Assembly: GCA_017460665.1 (NCBI GenBank)
Contig: JAFUAO010000010.1
Coordinates: 186,001 to 250,000, forward strand
DNA: 64,000 nt
From: Ruminococcus sp.
GTDB lineage: Bacteria > Bacillota > Clostridia > Oscillospirales > Ruminococcaceae
Direction of reading: 5' to 3'
The translations under genes and the position numbers were made by a program. The number at the start of each line of letters is the position of its first letter. Within the stretch, counting starts at the first letter, position 1. Positions 49,232 through 59,242 of this stretch are shown here, one piece after another. The notes beneath the pieces were generated by a model. That model saw only the letters and a list, made by a program, of their open reading frames with translations, had not been told where the DNA came from and ran no database searches.

Positions 49232-51849
49232 TTACCGAAGGCAGCCAGAGACTGCAGGATCTTGTCCATCTTTTCCTGAGCCTTTGCCAGCTTCGCCTTC
49301 TCAGCCTCGATGAGCTGGGCAGGAGCCTTTGCGATAAAGCCCTGGTTACTGAGCTTTCCGCTTAGGAAGTCGATGTCCTTCTGGACCTTTGCCTTCTCCT
49401 TCTCCAGACGTGCGGTCTCCTTTTCCTTGTCTACCAGCTCGTCCATAGGTATGAAGATACGGGCGGAGTCGGTAACTGCGCTCACGCAGTTCTCGTGGCC
49501 GAAGCTGCTGCCGGCCTCCACAGCGGAAGCAGAAGCCAGCTTCTCGAAGAACACTCCGCAGGACTCAAAGAGAGCCTTGTCCTCGGTCTCGATGAAGAGC
49601 TTGGCCTTTACCGACGGCGGAACGTTCATCTCAGTGCGGACGTTGCGGACAGCCTTGATCGCAGCGATGATCTTCTCGAAATCATGCTCCTCTGCGGAGA
49701 AGTCGACGCTCTCATCGAAGGTGGGGTAGGTCTCAAGGATGATCATGGAGCGGCCGTTCGTCAGCACCTGCCAGATCTCCTCAGTGATGAAGGGCATGAA
49801 GGGGTGCAGGAGCTTCAGCATACCCTCCATTGCCCATACCAGAACGGCCTGAGCCTTCTCCATAGTCTCGCCGCCGGCCTGGATACGGGGCTTTGTCAGC
49901 TCGATGTACCAATCGCAGTAAACGTCCCAGATAAAGTCGTAGATCTTCTGCGAGGCGACGCCCAGCTCGAACTTGTCGAGATTGTCGCCTACCTCCTTGG
50001 CAAGCTGGTTGAACTTGCTCACGAGCCACTTGTCCTCCAGCTCAAGATCTGCCGGGAGGCCCTTAGCCTCGAAGCCCTCAGGCAGGTTCATCATGATGAA
50101 GCGTGAGGCGTTCCACAGCTTGTTTGCGAAATTCCTTGCAGCCTTCACCTTGTCGTCGATATAGCGCATATCGTTTCCGGGGGAGTTTCCTGTAGCCAGC
50201 ATGAAGCGCAGAGCGTCAGCGCCGTACTCGTCTATTACCTCCAGCGGATCTATGCCGTTGCCAAGGGACTTGGACATCTTGCGTCCCTGTGCGTCACGGA
50301 CCAGGCCGTGGATCAGCACGGTGTCGAAGGGAGCCTTGCCCATATTCTCTATGCCGCTGAACATCATCCTGATCACCCAGAAGAAGATGATGTCATAGCC
50401 TGTTACGAGGGTATTCGTGGGGTAGAAATAGTCCAGATCCTGGGTATTTTCCGGCCAGCCCAGAGTCGAGAAGGGCCAGAGGGCAGAGCTGAACCATGTA
50501 TCAAGAGTATCGGGGTCCTGTCTCATGGGCTTTCCGCACTTGGGACAATCACAGCCGTCCTCCTTGGTGACGGTCATCTCGCCGCACTCGTCGCAGTAGA
50601 AGGCCGGGATCTGATGTCCCCACCAGATCTGACGGGAGATACACCAGTCACGGATATTGTCCAGCCAGTGGAAATAGATCTTGTCGAAGCGCTCAGGGAC
50701 GAACCTTGTCTCGCCGTTCTTTACAGCATCGATCGCCGGCTGAGCAAGGGGCTTCATCTTAACGAACCACTGTGTGGAGACCTTGGGCTCGACAGTAGTT
50801 CCGCAGCGGTAGCAGGTGCCGACGTTATGGCTGTAGTCCTCGATCTTCACCAGAGCACCCTCGGCCTCTAAGTCCTCAACGATCTTCTTTCTGGCCTCAT
50901 AGCGGTCCATTCCGGCGTATGCAGGGTAGTCGTCAACGATCGTGGCGTCGTCGTTCATAACGTTGATCACCGGCAGATCGTGGCGCAGGCCTACCTCGAA
51001 GTCGTTGGGGTCGTGGGCAGGAGTGATCTTAACAACGCCTGTTCCGAAGTCCATCTCAACATAGTCATCGGCAACGATCGGGATCTCTCTGTGGACGATC
51101 GGCAGGATAACTGTCTTGCCCACCAGATCCTTGTAGCGCTCGTCCTTGGGGTTTACTGCAACGGCAGTATCGCCCAGCAGGGTCTCCGGACGGGTAGTCG
51201 CCAGCTCCAGATAGCCGTCTGAGTCCTTTATCTTGTAGCGCAGGTGCCAGAAATGTCCGGCCTGATCCTCGTAAGTCACCTCAGCGTCAGAGAGGGAGGT
51301 CCTGCACTTAGGGCACCAGTTGATGATCCTCTCTCCACGGTAGATGAGGCCCTTCTCGTAGTATTTAACGAAGACCTCCTTTACGGCCTTTGAGCAGCCC
51401 TCGTCCATGGTGAAGCGCTCTCTGGACCAATCGCAGGAGGATCCCAGCTTCTTGAGCTGCTCAACGATCCTTCCGCCGTACTGCTTCTTCCACTCCCAGG
51501 CACGCTCCATGAAGCCCTCACGTCCCAGGTCCTCCTTGGTGACGCCCTCCTTGCGCATGGCCTCCACGATCTTTGCCTCGGTAGCGATCGCTGCGTGGTC
51601 AGTTCCCGGGAGCCACAGGGCGCTGTAGCCGCTCATCCTCTTATAGCGGATAAGGATGTCCTGAAGGGTCTCGTCCAGAGCGTGTCCCATGTGGAGCTGT
51701 CCTGTGATGTTGGGAGGAGGGATAACGATAGTGTAGGGGGTCTTCTTCGGGTCGGCCTCCGCCCGGAAGCAGCCCTTGTCGTTCCATTCCTTGTAGATCC
51801 TGTCCTCGAAGGACTTAGGATCATAAGCCTTTGCAAGTTCCTTTGCCAT
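49228..51849 (-). CDS. valS: Valyl-tRNA synthetase
   Basis: An 873-residue class I synthetase that charges tRNA-Val. The HIGH-type motif is HMGHALDET near residue 45, KMSKS is in GRKMSKSLGNG near 525, the editing domain (about 190-340) has the TTRPETLLGDTAVAV motif, and the C-terminal coiled-coil arm typical of ValRS (EKEKAKVQKDIDFLSGKLSN) is present. The start is the ATG at 51849 after AAAGGAG; the frame stays open upstream into the T-box leader. It is the first gene of a long run down to folC. Confidence 0.97.
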   Translation of the reverse strand: MAKELAKAYDPKSFEDRIYKEWNDKGCFRAEADPKKTPYTIVIPPPNITGQLHMGHALDETLQDILIRYKRMSGYSALWLPGTDHAAIATEAKIVEAMRKEGVTKEDLGREGFMERAWEWKKQYGGRIVEQLKKLGSSCDWSRERFTMDEGCSKAVKEVFVKYYEKGLIYRGERIINWCPKCRTSLSDAEVTYEDQAGHFWHLRYKIKDSDGYLELATTRPETLLGDTAVAVNPKDERYKDLVGKTVILPIVHREIPIVADDYVEMDFGTGVVKITPAHDPNDFEVGLRHDLPVINVMNDDATIVDDYPAYAGMDRYEARKKIVEDLEAEGALVKIEDYSHNVGTCYRCGTTVEPKVSTQWFVKMKPLAQPAIDAVKNGETRFVPERFDKIYFHWLDNIRDWCISRQIWWGHQIPAFYCDECGEMTVTKEDGCDCPKCGKPMRQDPDTLDTWFSSALWPFSTLGWPENTQDLDYFYPTNTLVTGYDIIFFWVIRMMFSGIENMGKAPFDTVLIHGLVRDAQGRKMSKSLGNGIDPLEVIDEYGADALRFMLATGNSPGNDMRYIDDKVKAARNFANKLWNASRFIMMNLPEGFEAKGLPADLELEDKWLVSKFNQLAKEVGDNLDKFELGVASQKIYDFIWDVYCDWYIELTKPRIQAGGETMEKAQAVLVWAMEGMLKLLHPFMPFITEEIWQVLTNGRSMIILETYPTFDESVDFSAEEHDFEKIIAAIKAVRNVRTEMNVPPSVKAKLFIETEDKALFESCGVFFEKLASASAVEAGSSFGHENCVSAVTDSARIFIPMDELVDKEKETARLEKEKAKVQKDIDFLSGKLSNQGFIAKAPAQLIEAEKAKLAKAQEKMDKILQSLAAFGK

Positions 51850-51887
51850 TAGTCTTTCTCCTTTTCTGATAAATTCGGTCCGGGTAA

Positions 51888-52133
51888 AAGAAAAGCCCCA
51901 GACCTTTCGGTCCAGGGCGAACATTTGTCCGTGTTACCACCTGAATTCGGAGCATTTCGCTCCGCACTCTGTGAGGCCGCAAAGCCTCTTCCCCTGTAAC
52001 GTGAGGAACACGCCGCCGCTTACTCGCTTTCACCGGCAGGACTCGGAAGCTACTTCCCCGCCTCCCTCACACCGCCTCGCACCGGCCGGCGGCTCTCTGA
52101 GATCAGGACAACAGGTACTCCTCTTCGTCATCG
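51888..52133 (-). ncRNA. T-box riboswitch of valS (valine specifier GUA)
   Basis: On the minus strand the leader begins with GAAGAGGAGTA (about 52120), has an AGAGAG motif at 52097-52092, and a specifier segment GAA-GTA-GCTTCCGAG in which GTA (52053-52051) codes for valine. The T-box sequence AGGTGGTAACACGG spans about 51942-51929, with the NCCA-binding bulge in GGTGGTAA. The terminator GCCCTGGACC-GAAA-GGTCTGGGGC (51917-51894) is followed by TTTTCTTTT. Uncharged tRNA-Val should stabilise the antiterminator and switch on valS and the genes behind it. Confidence 0.93.
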
Positions 52134-52151
52134 TCTTTGTCATATGCTACT

Positions 52152-52180
52152 ATTATACACGATGCTCCGGGGTTTGTCAA
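52152..52180 (-). promoter_or_regulatory. Promoter of the valS T-box leader
   Basis: TTGACA (52180-52175), 17 bp, TATAAT (52157-52152). It lies directly downstream of pyk; no pyk terminator was seen before it, so some read-through into the T-box is possible. Confidence 0.85.
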
Positions 52181-52206
52181 GGGTTTTTGAGCTCTTAGCC
52201 TTTAGC

Positions 52207-53631
52207 TCAGACTCCTATCTTCTCCACCTTCATCAGGTTCGTCGTACCGGAGACTCCCAGAGGAACTCCTGCGGTGATAGCCACCAGGTCTCCGTCCTGG
52301 ACCAGGCGGTGCTCCTCGGCAGCCTCTACCGCTGCGGCAAAGAGCTCGTCTGTAGAGGTCTTCTCGTCGATGATGAAGGGTATCACGCCCCAGCTCATGT
52401 TCATCTGGCGGCATACTGTCTCGCTCATGGTGCAGCTTATGATCGGGCACTCAGGGCGGTACTTCGAGATCAGGCGGGCGGTCTGGCCTCCCAGAGAAAC
52501 AGTGATTATCGCCCTTGCGTCCAGGTCGTGGGCGGTGGTGACAGTTGCATGGGCGATCGCCTCGGCAACGTTGCCGTCGGGGTTGGAGCGTCTCTCAGAG
52601 AACTGTCCCTTATAATCGATGTTCTTCTCGGTGGTCTCCGCAATGAGGGCCATGGTCTTGACGGCCTCCACGGGGAAGGCGCCTGCTGCTGTCTCACCGG
52701 AGAGCATGATAGCGCTGGTTCCGTCGTAGATAGCGTTGGCCACGTCGGTGATCTCCGCACGGGTAGGCCTCGGGTTGGTGATCATGGACTCAAGCATCTG
52801 TGTGGCAGTCACCACCTGCTTGCCGGCGTTGTAGCCCTTGTGGATCAGCTCCTTCTGGATCGCCGGGATCTGCTCGAAGGGGATCTCCACGCCCATATCG
52901 CCTCTGGCCACCATGATACCGTCGGCGGCCTCTAGGATCTCGTCGATGTTCTCGACGCCGTCGGTGTTCTCGATCTTAGCGATGATCCTCACGTCGAACC
53001 AGCCAAGGCTCTGGGTGAATTTTCTCAGGTAGTTTATATCAGCAGCCGACCTTACGAAGCTGGCTGCGATGAAGTCGAAGCCCATTTTTGAGCCGAACTC
53101 CAGGTCGTCCATGTCCCTCTCGCTGAGGTAGGGCATAGAGAGCTGCACTCCCGGCACGTTGATCCCCTTGTTGTTGGAGAGCTTTCCGCCGTGGATGATC
53201 CTACAGACGATCTCGGTCTTAGTGACCTTCTCCGCAAGGAGCTCGATGACGCCGTCGTTTATGAGGATCCTTGTGCCGATGCTCACGTCTCTCGGCAGCT
53301 TCTTGAAGGAAACGCTGCCCACCTCGGCAGTACAGAGCACGTCCTCGGTGGTGAGAGTGTAGGTGTCGCCGTCGTGGATCTCAACAGGCTCATCGTCAAC
53401 GAACCTGCCCAGCCGGATCTCGGGGCCCTTCGTGTCAAGAAGAGTAGCCACAGGCAGGTCCAGCTCCTTTCTCAGGCGCTCCACCTGACGAAAGCGCTTC
53501 TCGTGGGTCTCATATTCACCGTGGGAGAAGTTGAACCTAGCCACGTTCATGCCGGCCAGCATTAGCTCACGCATTATGTTCTCGTCGTCGGTAGCCGGCC
53601 CGATAGTGCAGACGATCTTAGTTTTCCTCAT
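52207..53631 (-). CDS. pyk: Pyruvate kinase
   Basis: A 474-residue pyruvate kinase catalysing PEP + ADP to pyruvate + ATP. Motifs: KIVCTIGPATDDENIM at the start, ARFNFSHGEYETH, LDTKGPEIRLG, and the signature IIAKIENTDGVENIDEI with MVARGDMGVEIP, plus TATQMLESMI. The extra C-terminal PEP-utiliser domain found in some Bacilli is absent. The ATG follows AAGGTGAT, 15 bp after pcrA, so the two genes share a transcript. Confidence 0.97.
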   Translation of the reverse strand: MRKTKIVCTIGPATDDENIMRELMLAGMNVARFNFSHGEYETHEKRFRQVERLRKELDLPVATLLDTKGPEIRLGRFVDDEPVEIHDGDTYTLTTEDVLCTAEVGSVSFKKLPRDVSIGTRILINDGVIELLAEKVTKTEIVCRIIHGGKLSNNKGINVPGVQLSMPYLSERDMDDLEFGSKMGFDFIAASFVRSAADINYLRKFTQSLGWFDVRIIAKIENTDGVENIDEILEAADGIMVARGDMGVEIPFEQIPAIQKELIHKGYNAGKQVVTATQMLESMITNPRPTRAEITDVANAIYDGTSAIMLSGETAAGAFPVEAVKTMALIAETTEKNIDYKGQFSERRSNPDGNVAEAIAHATVTTAHDLDARAIITVSLGGQTARLISKYRPECPIISCTMSETVCRQMNMSWGVIPFIIDEKTSTDELFAAAVEAAEEHRLVQDGDLVAITAGVPLGVSGTTNLMKVEKIGV

Positions 53632-53646
53632 TTATATCACCTTTTC

Positions 53647-56007
53647 TCAGAGTTTTTTCAGCTTGGCGAAATTGGCCATGATCTTCTTGGTGCCCACCTT
53701 CTCGAAGGCGATCTCCAGCATGGCGTCGTTGGACATCTTCTTCACGGAAACGACAGTGCCCTCGCCGAAGATATTGTGGAGAACACGCTCTCCCGGGGCG
53801 AAGTCCGCCGCAGCCTTCTGCTGAGCGCCGGAGTGCATCTTGTTGCGGGCCAGCTGCTGCTGGAGAGTTGCGGAATGTACCTCGGTGACGGACTTGTCGT
53901 TCTCCTCCAGCATGGCACGCATAGCGGCAGCATTGTCGTGCTTTTCGATGAGCTCGCTGCCGATCTCCTTCATGAAGCGTGAGGTAACGTTGCGCTGGGT
54001 CTGGCCGAAGAGCATACGCTGTCTTGCGCTGGTCAGGTAGAGCCTTTTCTTGGCACGGGTCATGGCGACGTAGGCCAGTCTCCGCTCCTCCTCAAGGTCC
54101 TCCTCGCTGTCCAGGGACCTGCTGCTGGGGAAGATCCCCTCCTCCAGTCCGATGACGAACACGTTCCTGAACTCAAGGCCCTTTGCGGAGTGAACGGTCA
54201 AAAGGGTCACCTTGTCCTCTGAGCCGTCGTCACGGTCGGCCTCGGTGTAGAGAGCTACCTCCTCCAAAAATCCGCCCAGAGAAGGCTCCTCCGCCTCGTT
54301 CATATACTGCACGATAGAGGAACGGAGCTCCTCCACGTTCTCGATCTTGGTCTCGGCGTTCTCCAGAGTTTTCAGGTGGTCGAGATACCCCGTCCTATCC
54401 AGGAGGTAGTCAAGGAGCTCGTCAAGGGGGAGCTCCTGAGCCTTCCGGTCAAGGTCTGCGAACATTGCCGCTGCGGACTTCAGAGCCGTCACCTTCTTTG
54501 CCAGAGGAGCAAAGTCCTCGCAGGTGCTTATGACCTCAAAGGGAGTGATCCTCAGGTCACGGCTGATGTCCTCGATAAGGGCAACGGTTGACTCGCCGAT
54601 GCTGCGCTTAGGCTCGTTGATTATCCGGCGGAACCGGAGCATATCGCTGTGGTTGTTGATGAAGCTGAGGTAGGCTGTGACGTCCCGGATCTCCTTCCGG
54701 TCATAGAACCTCATGCCGCCGTATACCCGGTAGGGGATCCCGCAGCGCACCAGCGTCCGCTCAACGGCGTTGGACTGGGCGTTCATGCGGTAGAGCACGG
54801 CGTTCTCGGAATATCTCCCGGTCTTTTTATAGTCAGCAGCAATGGTGTCGGCCACGAATTTAGACTCATCATTCTCGTCTATGGCCTTGTACCAATAGAC
54901 CTTCTCGCCCTTTTCGCCGCTGGTCCAAAGGGTCTTCTCCTTTCGTCCGACATTGTGGGCGATAACGGAGTTTGCGGCGTCAAGGATAGTCTGAGTGGAG
55001 CGGTAGTTCTGCTCAAGGCGGATGACTCTTGCGCCGTTGAACTGGCTCTCGAAGCCGAGGATGTTCTCGATGTTCGCACCACGGAAGCGGTAGATGCTCT
55101 GATCGTCGTCGCCAACTACGCACAAGTTCATGTGCTCCTTTGAAAGAAGGGAAACAAGGCGGAACTGGACATGGTTGGTGTCCTGATACTCGTCCACGAG
55201 GATATAGCGGAACCGCTGGCGGTACTTTGCCAGCACCTCAGGGAACTCCTCGAAGAGCTTCACCGTGAACACCAGTATATCGTCGAAATCAAGGGCGTTC
55301 GCTGCTCTCAGCCTCTCCTGATAGAGGGCATAGAGCTTTGAGATCACCTTCTTGCGGTAGTCCATGCCGGCGTCGGCCCTCATCTCCTCGGGGCTGATCA
55401 TCTTGTCCTTTGCGAAGCTGATCTCAGTGAGGACGGCTCTCGGGGCAAGCTGCTTCTCGGAAACGTCGATCTCGGTCATGATGTTCTTGATCAGGCGCTG
55501 GCTGTCGTCGGAGTCGTAAATGGTGAAGTCGCTGCCGAAGCCAAGGGCTCCGATCTCGCTGCGGAGGATCCTCATACAGGCTGAATGGAAGGTCGAGGCG
55601 TGGATATTCAGAGCCTCCTCCCCCAGCATATCCTGAAGGCGCTCCTTCAGCTCGCCGGCGGCCTTATTGGTAAAGGTGATCGCGAGTATGTTCCAAGGCT
55701 TCACCGGGGAAACGGCCACGATCTCACGGAGGGTCTCGAAGTCGTCGGTGGCTCCCGAGGCGTAGTCCTGCAAAAATCTCAGGTCGGCCTCGTCGCCGAT
55801 ACGGGACTCGTCAAAGAAGGCGTTGCCGAAGTTTATCATGTTGGCGATGCGGTCAACGATAACGGTGGTCTTGCCGCTGCCTGCTCCGGCCAGCACAAGA
55901 ACAGGACCGTTCACAGTGAAGACGGCCTCCTGCTGCATATCGTTCAAACGGCTGAAATACTTTCTCAGCGCCGCCTGTTTGGCGCTGATGAAGGACTTTT
56001 TATCCAT
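53647..56007 (-). CDS. pcrA: UvrD/PcrA-type DNA helicase
   Basis: A 786-residue superfamily 1A 3'-5' helicase. Motifs: LNDMQQEAVFTVNGPVLVLAGAGSGKTTVI (Q motif and Walker A near residue 45), NILAITFTNKAAGELKER, DEYQDTNHVQF (Walker B), DDDQSIYRFRGA, RLEQNYRST, TVHSAKGLEF and VAMTRAKKRLY. The C-terminus ends in a PcrA-type RNA-polymerase-binding, Tudor-like segment (GERVLHNIFGEGTVVSV). It works in repair and in removing stalled RNA polymerase. The ATG at 56007 (MDKKSFIS) with GGAG 11 bp upstream is preferred over a TTG at 56046 with no ribosome site. Confidence 0.95.
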   Translation of the reverse strand: MDKKSFISAKQAALRKYFSRLNDMQQEAVFTVNGPVLVLAGAGSGKTTVIVDRIANMINFGNAFFDESRIGDEADLRFLQDYASGATDDFETLREIVAVSPVKPWNILAITFTNKAAGELKERLQDMLGEEALNIHASTFHSACMRILRSEIGALGFGSDFTIYDSDDSQRLIKNIMTEIDVSEKQLAPRAVLTEISFAKDKMISPEEMRADAGMDYRKKVISKLYALYQERLRAANALDFDDILVFTVKLFEEFPEVLAKYRQRFRYILVDEYQDTNHVQFRLVSLLSKEHMNLCVVGDDDQSIYRFRGANIENILGFESQFNGARVIRLEQNYRSTQTILDAANSVIAHNVGRKEKTLWTSGEKGEKVYWYKAIDENDESKFVADTIAADYKKTGRYSENAVLYRMNAQSNAVERTLVRCGIPYRVYGGMRFYDRKEIRDVTAYLSFINNHSDMLRFRRIINEPKRSIGESTVALIEDISRDLRITPFEVISTCEDFAPLAKKVTALKSAAAMFADLDRKAQELPLDELLDYLLDRTGYLDHLKTLENAETKIENVEELRSSIVQYMNEAEEPSLGGFLEEVALYTEADRDDGSEDKVTLLTVHSAKGLEFRNVFVIGLEEGIFPSSRSLDSEEDLEEERRLAYVAMTRAKKRLYLTSARQRMLFGQTQRNVTSRFMKEIGSELIEKHDNAAAMRAMLEENDKSVTEVHSATLQQQLARNKMHSGAQQKAAADFAPGERVLHNIFGEGTVVSVKKMSNDAMLEIAFEKVGTKKIMANFAKLKKL

Positions 56008-56073
56008 ACAAAGATCTACTCCATCTATAAAATTGGTATGTTGCAAGGCAAATAACGAAACTGTTCTTATACG

Positions 56074-56102
56074 ATTATAACATATCTCAAGAAATAAAGC
56101 AA
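56074..56102 (-). promoter_or_regulatory. Promoter of pcrA-pyk
   Basis: TTGCTT (56102-56097), 17 bp, TATAAT (56079-56074). Confidence 0.65.
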
Positions 56103-56112
56103 GTATCCGCTG

Positions 56113-57393
56113 TCATATCTTTACAAGGCCCGAGCCGATGAGTTCCTGAGCCGCCAGCATCACGCCCAGCTTGCCGGAGGTATAGGTGATCCCGCCCTGC
56201 ATCCAAACGGCATATGGCTCACGGATCGGGGCGTCGGCGGAGAGCTCTATGGAGGCTCCCATGGTGAAGGCTCCTGCGGCCATGATCACCTTGCTGGTGT
56301 AGCCGGGCATATCCCAAGGCTCGGGGGTCACGAAGGAGTCCACGGGAGCTCCCTTCTGGATCCCCCGACAGAAGGCTGTCAGGTGCTCCTCGTCCCCCAG
56401 CTTTATGGCAGTTATGATGTCGCCGCGGGGGTCGGTCTTTCTGGGAGAGCACTCAAAGCCAAGGGCCGAGAAGAGCTCCCCTGCGAAGGCAGAGGTCTTT
56501 AGGGAGGCGCAGACTACGTCGGGAGCGAAGAAAAGTCCCAGCAGGATCTCTCTGTTCATGCCCAGAGTGCAGCCTACCTCCTTGCCCATGCCCACGCAGG
56601 TCAGGCGGTAGGAGCAAAGCTCCACCAGATCCGCTCTTCCGGCGATATATCCCCCTGTCCGAGCGATACCGCCGCCGGCGTTCTTTATCAGTGAGCCGAT
56701 CATCAAGTCAGCTCCCACATCTGAGGGCTCCAGGTCCTCCACGAATTCTCCGTAGCAGTTGTCCACCATGATCACCGCATCGGGGCTGCCCCTGCGGACC
56801 GCCCTGACCATCTCAGCGATGTCCTCCACGGTGAAGGCCCTTCTGAGGGAATACCCCCGTGAGCGCTGGATATAGGCCACCTTAGCGCCCTTGACGGCCT
56901 CGGTGATCTCCTCCAGCTTAGGAGAGCCGTCCTCGTTCAGATCCACCTGAGCGTACTCCACGCCAAAGTCCATAAGAGAGCCGTTACCCTTCTCTCCGGC
57001 CAGACCGATGACCTCCTCCAGAGTGTCGTAGGGCTTGCCGGTGACAGCGACCATTTTGTCCCCTGTGCGGAGGACTCCGAAGAGAGCCACTGACAGGGCG
57101 TGGGTCCCCGAGACGAAATTCGCCCTCACCAGAGCGTCCTCGGTGCCCAGAGCCTGAGCGAAGACCTTGTCGATGACCTCCCTTCCCACGTCGCCGTAGC
57201 CGTAGCCGGTGGAGCCGTAGAAGCACTGCTCGCTGACCCTGTTGTCAGAGAAGGCCTTCAGCACCTTCGCACCGCAGTATCCCGCAGTCTGTTCCATTTT
57301 TTTGAAAGCCTCGGCGCAGTCCGCCTCAGCCCTTTGCGCTATCTCGATCAGCTTCGGATCGAAGCCGTAAATGCTGCCTATCTTGGTGTTCAT
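56113..57393 (-). CDS. PLP-dependent enzyme of the methionine gamma-lyase-like/aluminium-resistance family (YnbB type)
   Basis: A 426-residue fold-type I PLP protein: FYGSTGYGYGDVGREVIDKVFA, VRANFVSGTHALSVALFGVL, IMVDNCYGEFVEDLEP and SLIKNAGGGIARTGGYIAG with the PLP-binding Lys. It belongs to the family labelled aluminium resistance or methionine gamma-lyase-like, usually next to hfq/miaA in Firmicutes; the reaction is unknown. The ATG at 57393 follows AAAGGAAG. It is the last gene of the operon with an acetyltransferase and two M42 peptidases. Confidence 0.92.
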   Translation of the reverse strand: MNTKIGSIYGFDPKLIEIAQRAEADCAEAFKKMEQTAGYCGAKVLKAFSDNRVSEQCFYGSTGYGYGDVGREVIDKVFAQALGTEDALVRANFVSGTHALSVALFGVLRTGDKMVAVTGKPYDTLEEVIGLAGEKGNGSLMDFGVEYAQVDLNEDGSPKLEEITEAVKGAKVAYIQRSRGYSLRRAFTVEDIAEMVRAVRRGSPDAVIMVDNCYGEFVEDLEPSDVGADLMIGSLIKNAGGGIARTGGYIAGRADLVELCSYRLTCVGMGKEVGCTLGMNREILLGLFFAPDVVCASLKTSAFAGELFSALGFECSPRKTDPRGDIITAIKLGDEEHLTAFCRGIQKGAPVDSFVTPEPWDMPGYTSKVIMAAGAFTMGASIELSADAPIREPYAVWMQGGITYTSGKLGVMLAAQELIGSGLVKI

Positions 57394-57419
57394 ATTTCTT
57401 CCTTTCGTTTTTATGCAGA

Positions 57420-58229
57420 TCACATCTCGTCGGCCAGTCTGCCCTTGGAGAGGCTGTCCTTCTCCACGTCTATGCGCTCAAGGACGATCTCCTTGTCCAC
57501 CTCACGGAAGCCGATCTCCTTGTAGAAGCTGACACGGATATCCAGCGCCAGCAGGTAGGCTCGCTTGCCCATATTGTTCAGCCAAAGTGCCAGCCATTTC
57601 AGGAACTCCCTTGCGTAGCCGGCGCCTCTTGCCTCGATCTTCGTGGCCACCTGCCCGATCAGCACCTCTCCGCCGATGTCGAAGACCACCGAGGCCGTGG
57701 TGCTCCCCCGATAGGTGAAGACCCTGCTAATGCCGTGCCTGCACCTGTGAGAGGTATCGGTGTACCACAGGGAAAAGTCCGCAATATTGGGAAATCCCTC
57801 GCTGAGTATAGTGTAAACGTCCGGGAGGTACGGGTCGAAGTCCACGAACTCCTCGGCGAATTTATAGCTGTTCTCGTCCGGGATCAGCTCGAAGATCGTC
57901 CGTCCCAGCTCCTGATAGCGGCTCCCCAAGGTTATCCCCCGGAGGATCCGCTGGTCCCCCTCGATGCGGAAGGGCTCGTTCATGTTTATGAAGATCTGGA
58001 GCTCCTCCGTGGCGCCCAGCCTGCCGTCGCCGCAGATGATCAGGGTGGAGTTTATGATGAACATGAAGCCCTTACCGCCCCGGCCGTACTCGTCCGTGAC
58101 TGTGTAGAACCGGCAGAAATCGTACCCCGGACCATAGGCCTTCATGTAGGCCAGCATCTTCCGCCCGGAGAGGCTCCTCATCAGCAGCTCCCTGTCCAGC
58201 TCGCTGTCGCTTTTCACCAGTTTTATCAT
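57420..58229 (-). CDS. GNAT-fold acetyltransferase, two-domain
   Basis: A 269-residue protein. The C-terminal half is a GNAT domain: GGEVLIGQVATKIEARGAGYAREFLKWLALWLN holds the acetyl-CoA loop (Arg/Gly-x-Gly/Ala), and VSFYKEIGFREVDKE ends it. The N-terminal half (about 1-140) may be a second, degenerate GNAT fold. The substrate is unknown. Overlap with the downstream end of the M42 gene (ATGA) indicates coupling. Confidence 0.85.
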   Translation of the reverse strand: MIKLVKSDSELDRELLMRSLSGRKMLAYMKAYGPGYDFCRFYTVTDEYGRGGKGFMFIINSTLIICGDGRLGATEELQIFINMNEPFRIEGDQRILRGITLGSRYQELGRTIFELIPDENSYKFAEEFVDFDPYLPDVYTILSEGFPNIADFSLWYTDTSHRCRHGISRVFTYRGSTTASVVFDIGGEVLIGQVATKIEARGAGYAREFLKWLALWLNNMGKRAYLLALDIRVSFYKEIGFREVDKEIVLERIDVEKDSLSKGRLADEM

Positions 58230-59242
58230 AGCCCCGGTATCCTTCCTGCAAGCTCACGGACCAGTGCGTAGGTGTTCTCAAGGTCCTCCCGGTCGATCAC
58301 GCAGGCCGGAGAATGAAGGTATCTGCATGGCACGGAGACCGCTAGGGTCCGCACTCCCCTGCCGCTTATATGGATCGCACCGGCATCATTGCCTCCGGCC
58401 ACCGCCGTCTTGGTCTGACAGGGGATCCCCATTTCCTTTGCCGTATCGAAGGCCAGCCGGTAGAGGTCCCTGTCGTAGATCGTGCGGCGATCCATGAAGC
58501 CCACTACAGGGCCTCCGCCCAGGGAGCAGACCTTCTTCTGGCCGGAAACTCCGTCGATGTCCGCAGCGGTAGTCGCCTCCAGCACAAGAGCGAAGTCCGG
58601 GGCTACTGTAAATGCCGAGGCAGCCGAGCCCCTCAGCCCGATCTCCTCCTGAACGTTGAACACGAACCACGTATCATAGGGCAGATCCTCCTGCATAAGG
58701 CGGATCATCATGGCACAGCCTGCACGGTCGTCGATGGCCTTAGACTTGATCCTGCTTCCCATTTCCAGGAACTCGGAGCTGAAATAGGCGCAGTCCCCGG
58801 GAGAAACGTACTTCTCCGCCTCCTCCTTCGAGGAAGCGCCGATGTCGATCGTCATGCCGCTGAATTTCGGAGGAGCCTCACGCTCCTCCTTGGAGAGATT
58901 ATGCACCGCCGGGGATCCGACTACTCCCTCCAGACCAGCCTTCCCCACCTTCACCTGACGGCCGATCACCACGGAGGGGTCTATGCCGCCGACCTCGTCG
59001 AAGGAGAGGGTGCCGTCGGAGTTTATGTGAGTTATGATGAAGCCTACCTCATCCATATGGGCGCAGACCATGAGCTTCTTCCCGGCGCTCCTGCCACTTT
59101 TGAAGGCGATAAGGCTCCCCAAGGGATCGGTGGATAGCTCATCGCAGTGGTCCCTGATCCTTCCGATCACGGCCTCACGGACACGGTCCTCGTCCCCGGA
59201 AACGCCGTTTATCAGGCAAAGTCTCTTCAGAAGCTCAGTCAT
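58226..59242 (-). CDS. M42 family metallopeptidase (first of a pair)
   Basis: A 338-residue M42 aminopeptidase: VCAHMDEVGFIITHINSDG (first zinc His-Asp), KAIDDRAGCAMMI (bridging Asp), FNVQEEIGLRGS (catalytic Glu-Glu), and late GNDAGAIHISGRGV with VPCRYLHSP. Family members form large dodecameric shells that trim peptides in the cytoplasm; some are annotated as cellulases M, wrongly. It overlaps the second M42 gene and the acetyltransferase gene by 4 bp each. Confidence 0.95.
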   Translation of the reverse strand: MTELLKRLCLINGVSGDEDRVREAVIGRIRDHCDELSTDPLGSLIAFKSGRSAGKKLMVCAHMDEVGFIITHINSDGTLSFDEVGGIDPSVVIGRQVKVGKAGLEGVVGSPAVHNLSKEEREAPPKFSGMTIDIGASSKEEAEKYVSPGDCAYFSSEFLEMGSRIKSKAIDDRAGCAMMIRLMQEDLPYDTWFVFNVQEEIGLRGSAASAFTVAPDFALVLEATTAADIDGVSGQKKVCSLGGGPVVGFMDRRTIYDRDLYRLAFDTAKEMGIPCQTKTAVAGGNDAGAIHISGRGVRTLAVSVPCRYLHSPACVIDREDLENTYALVRELAGRIPGL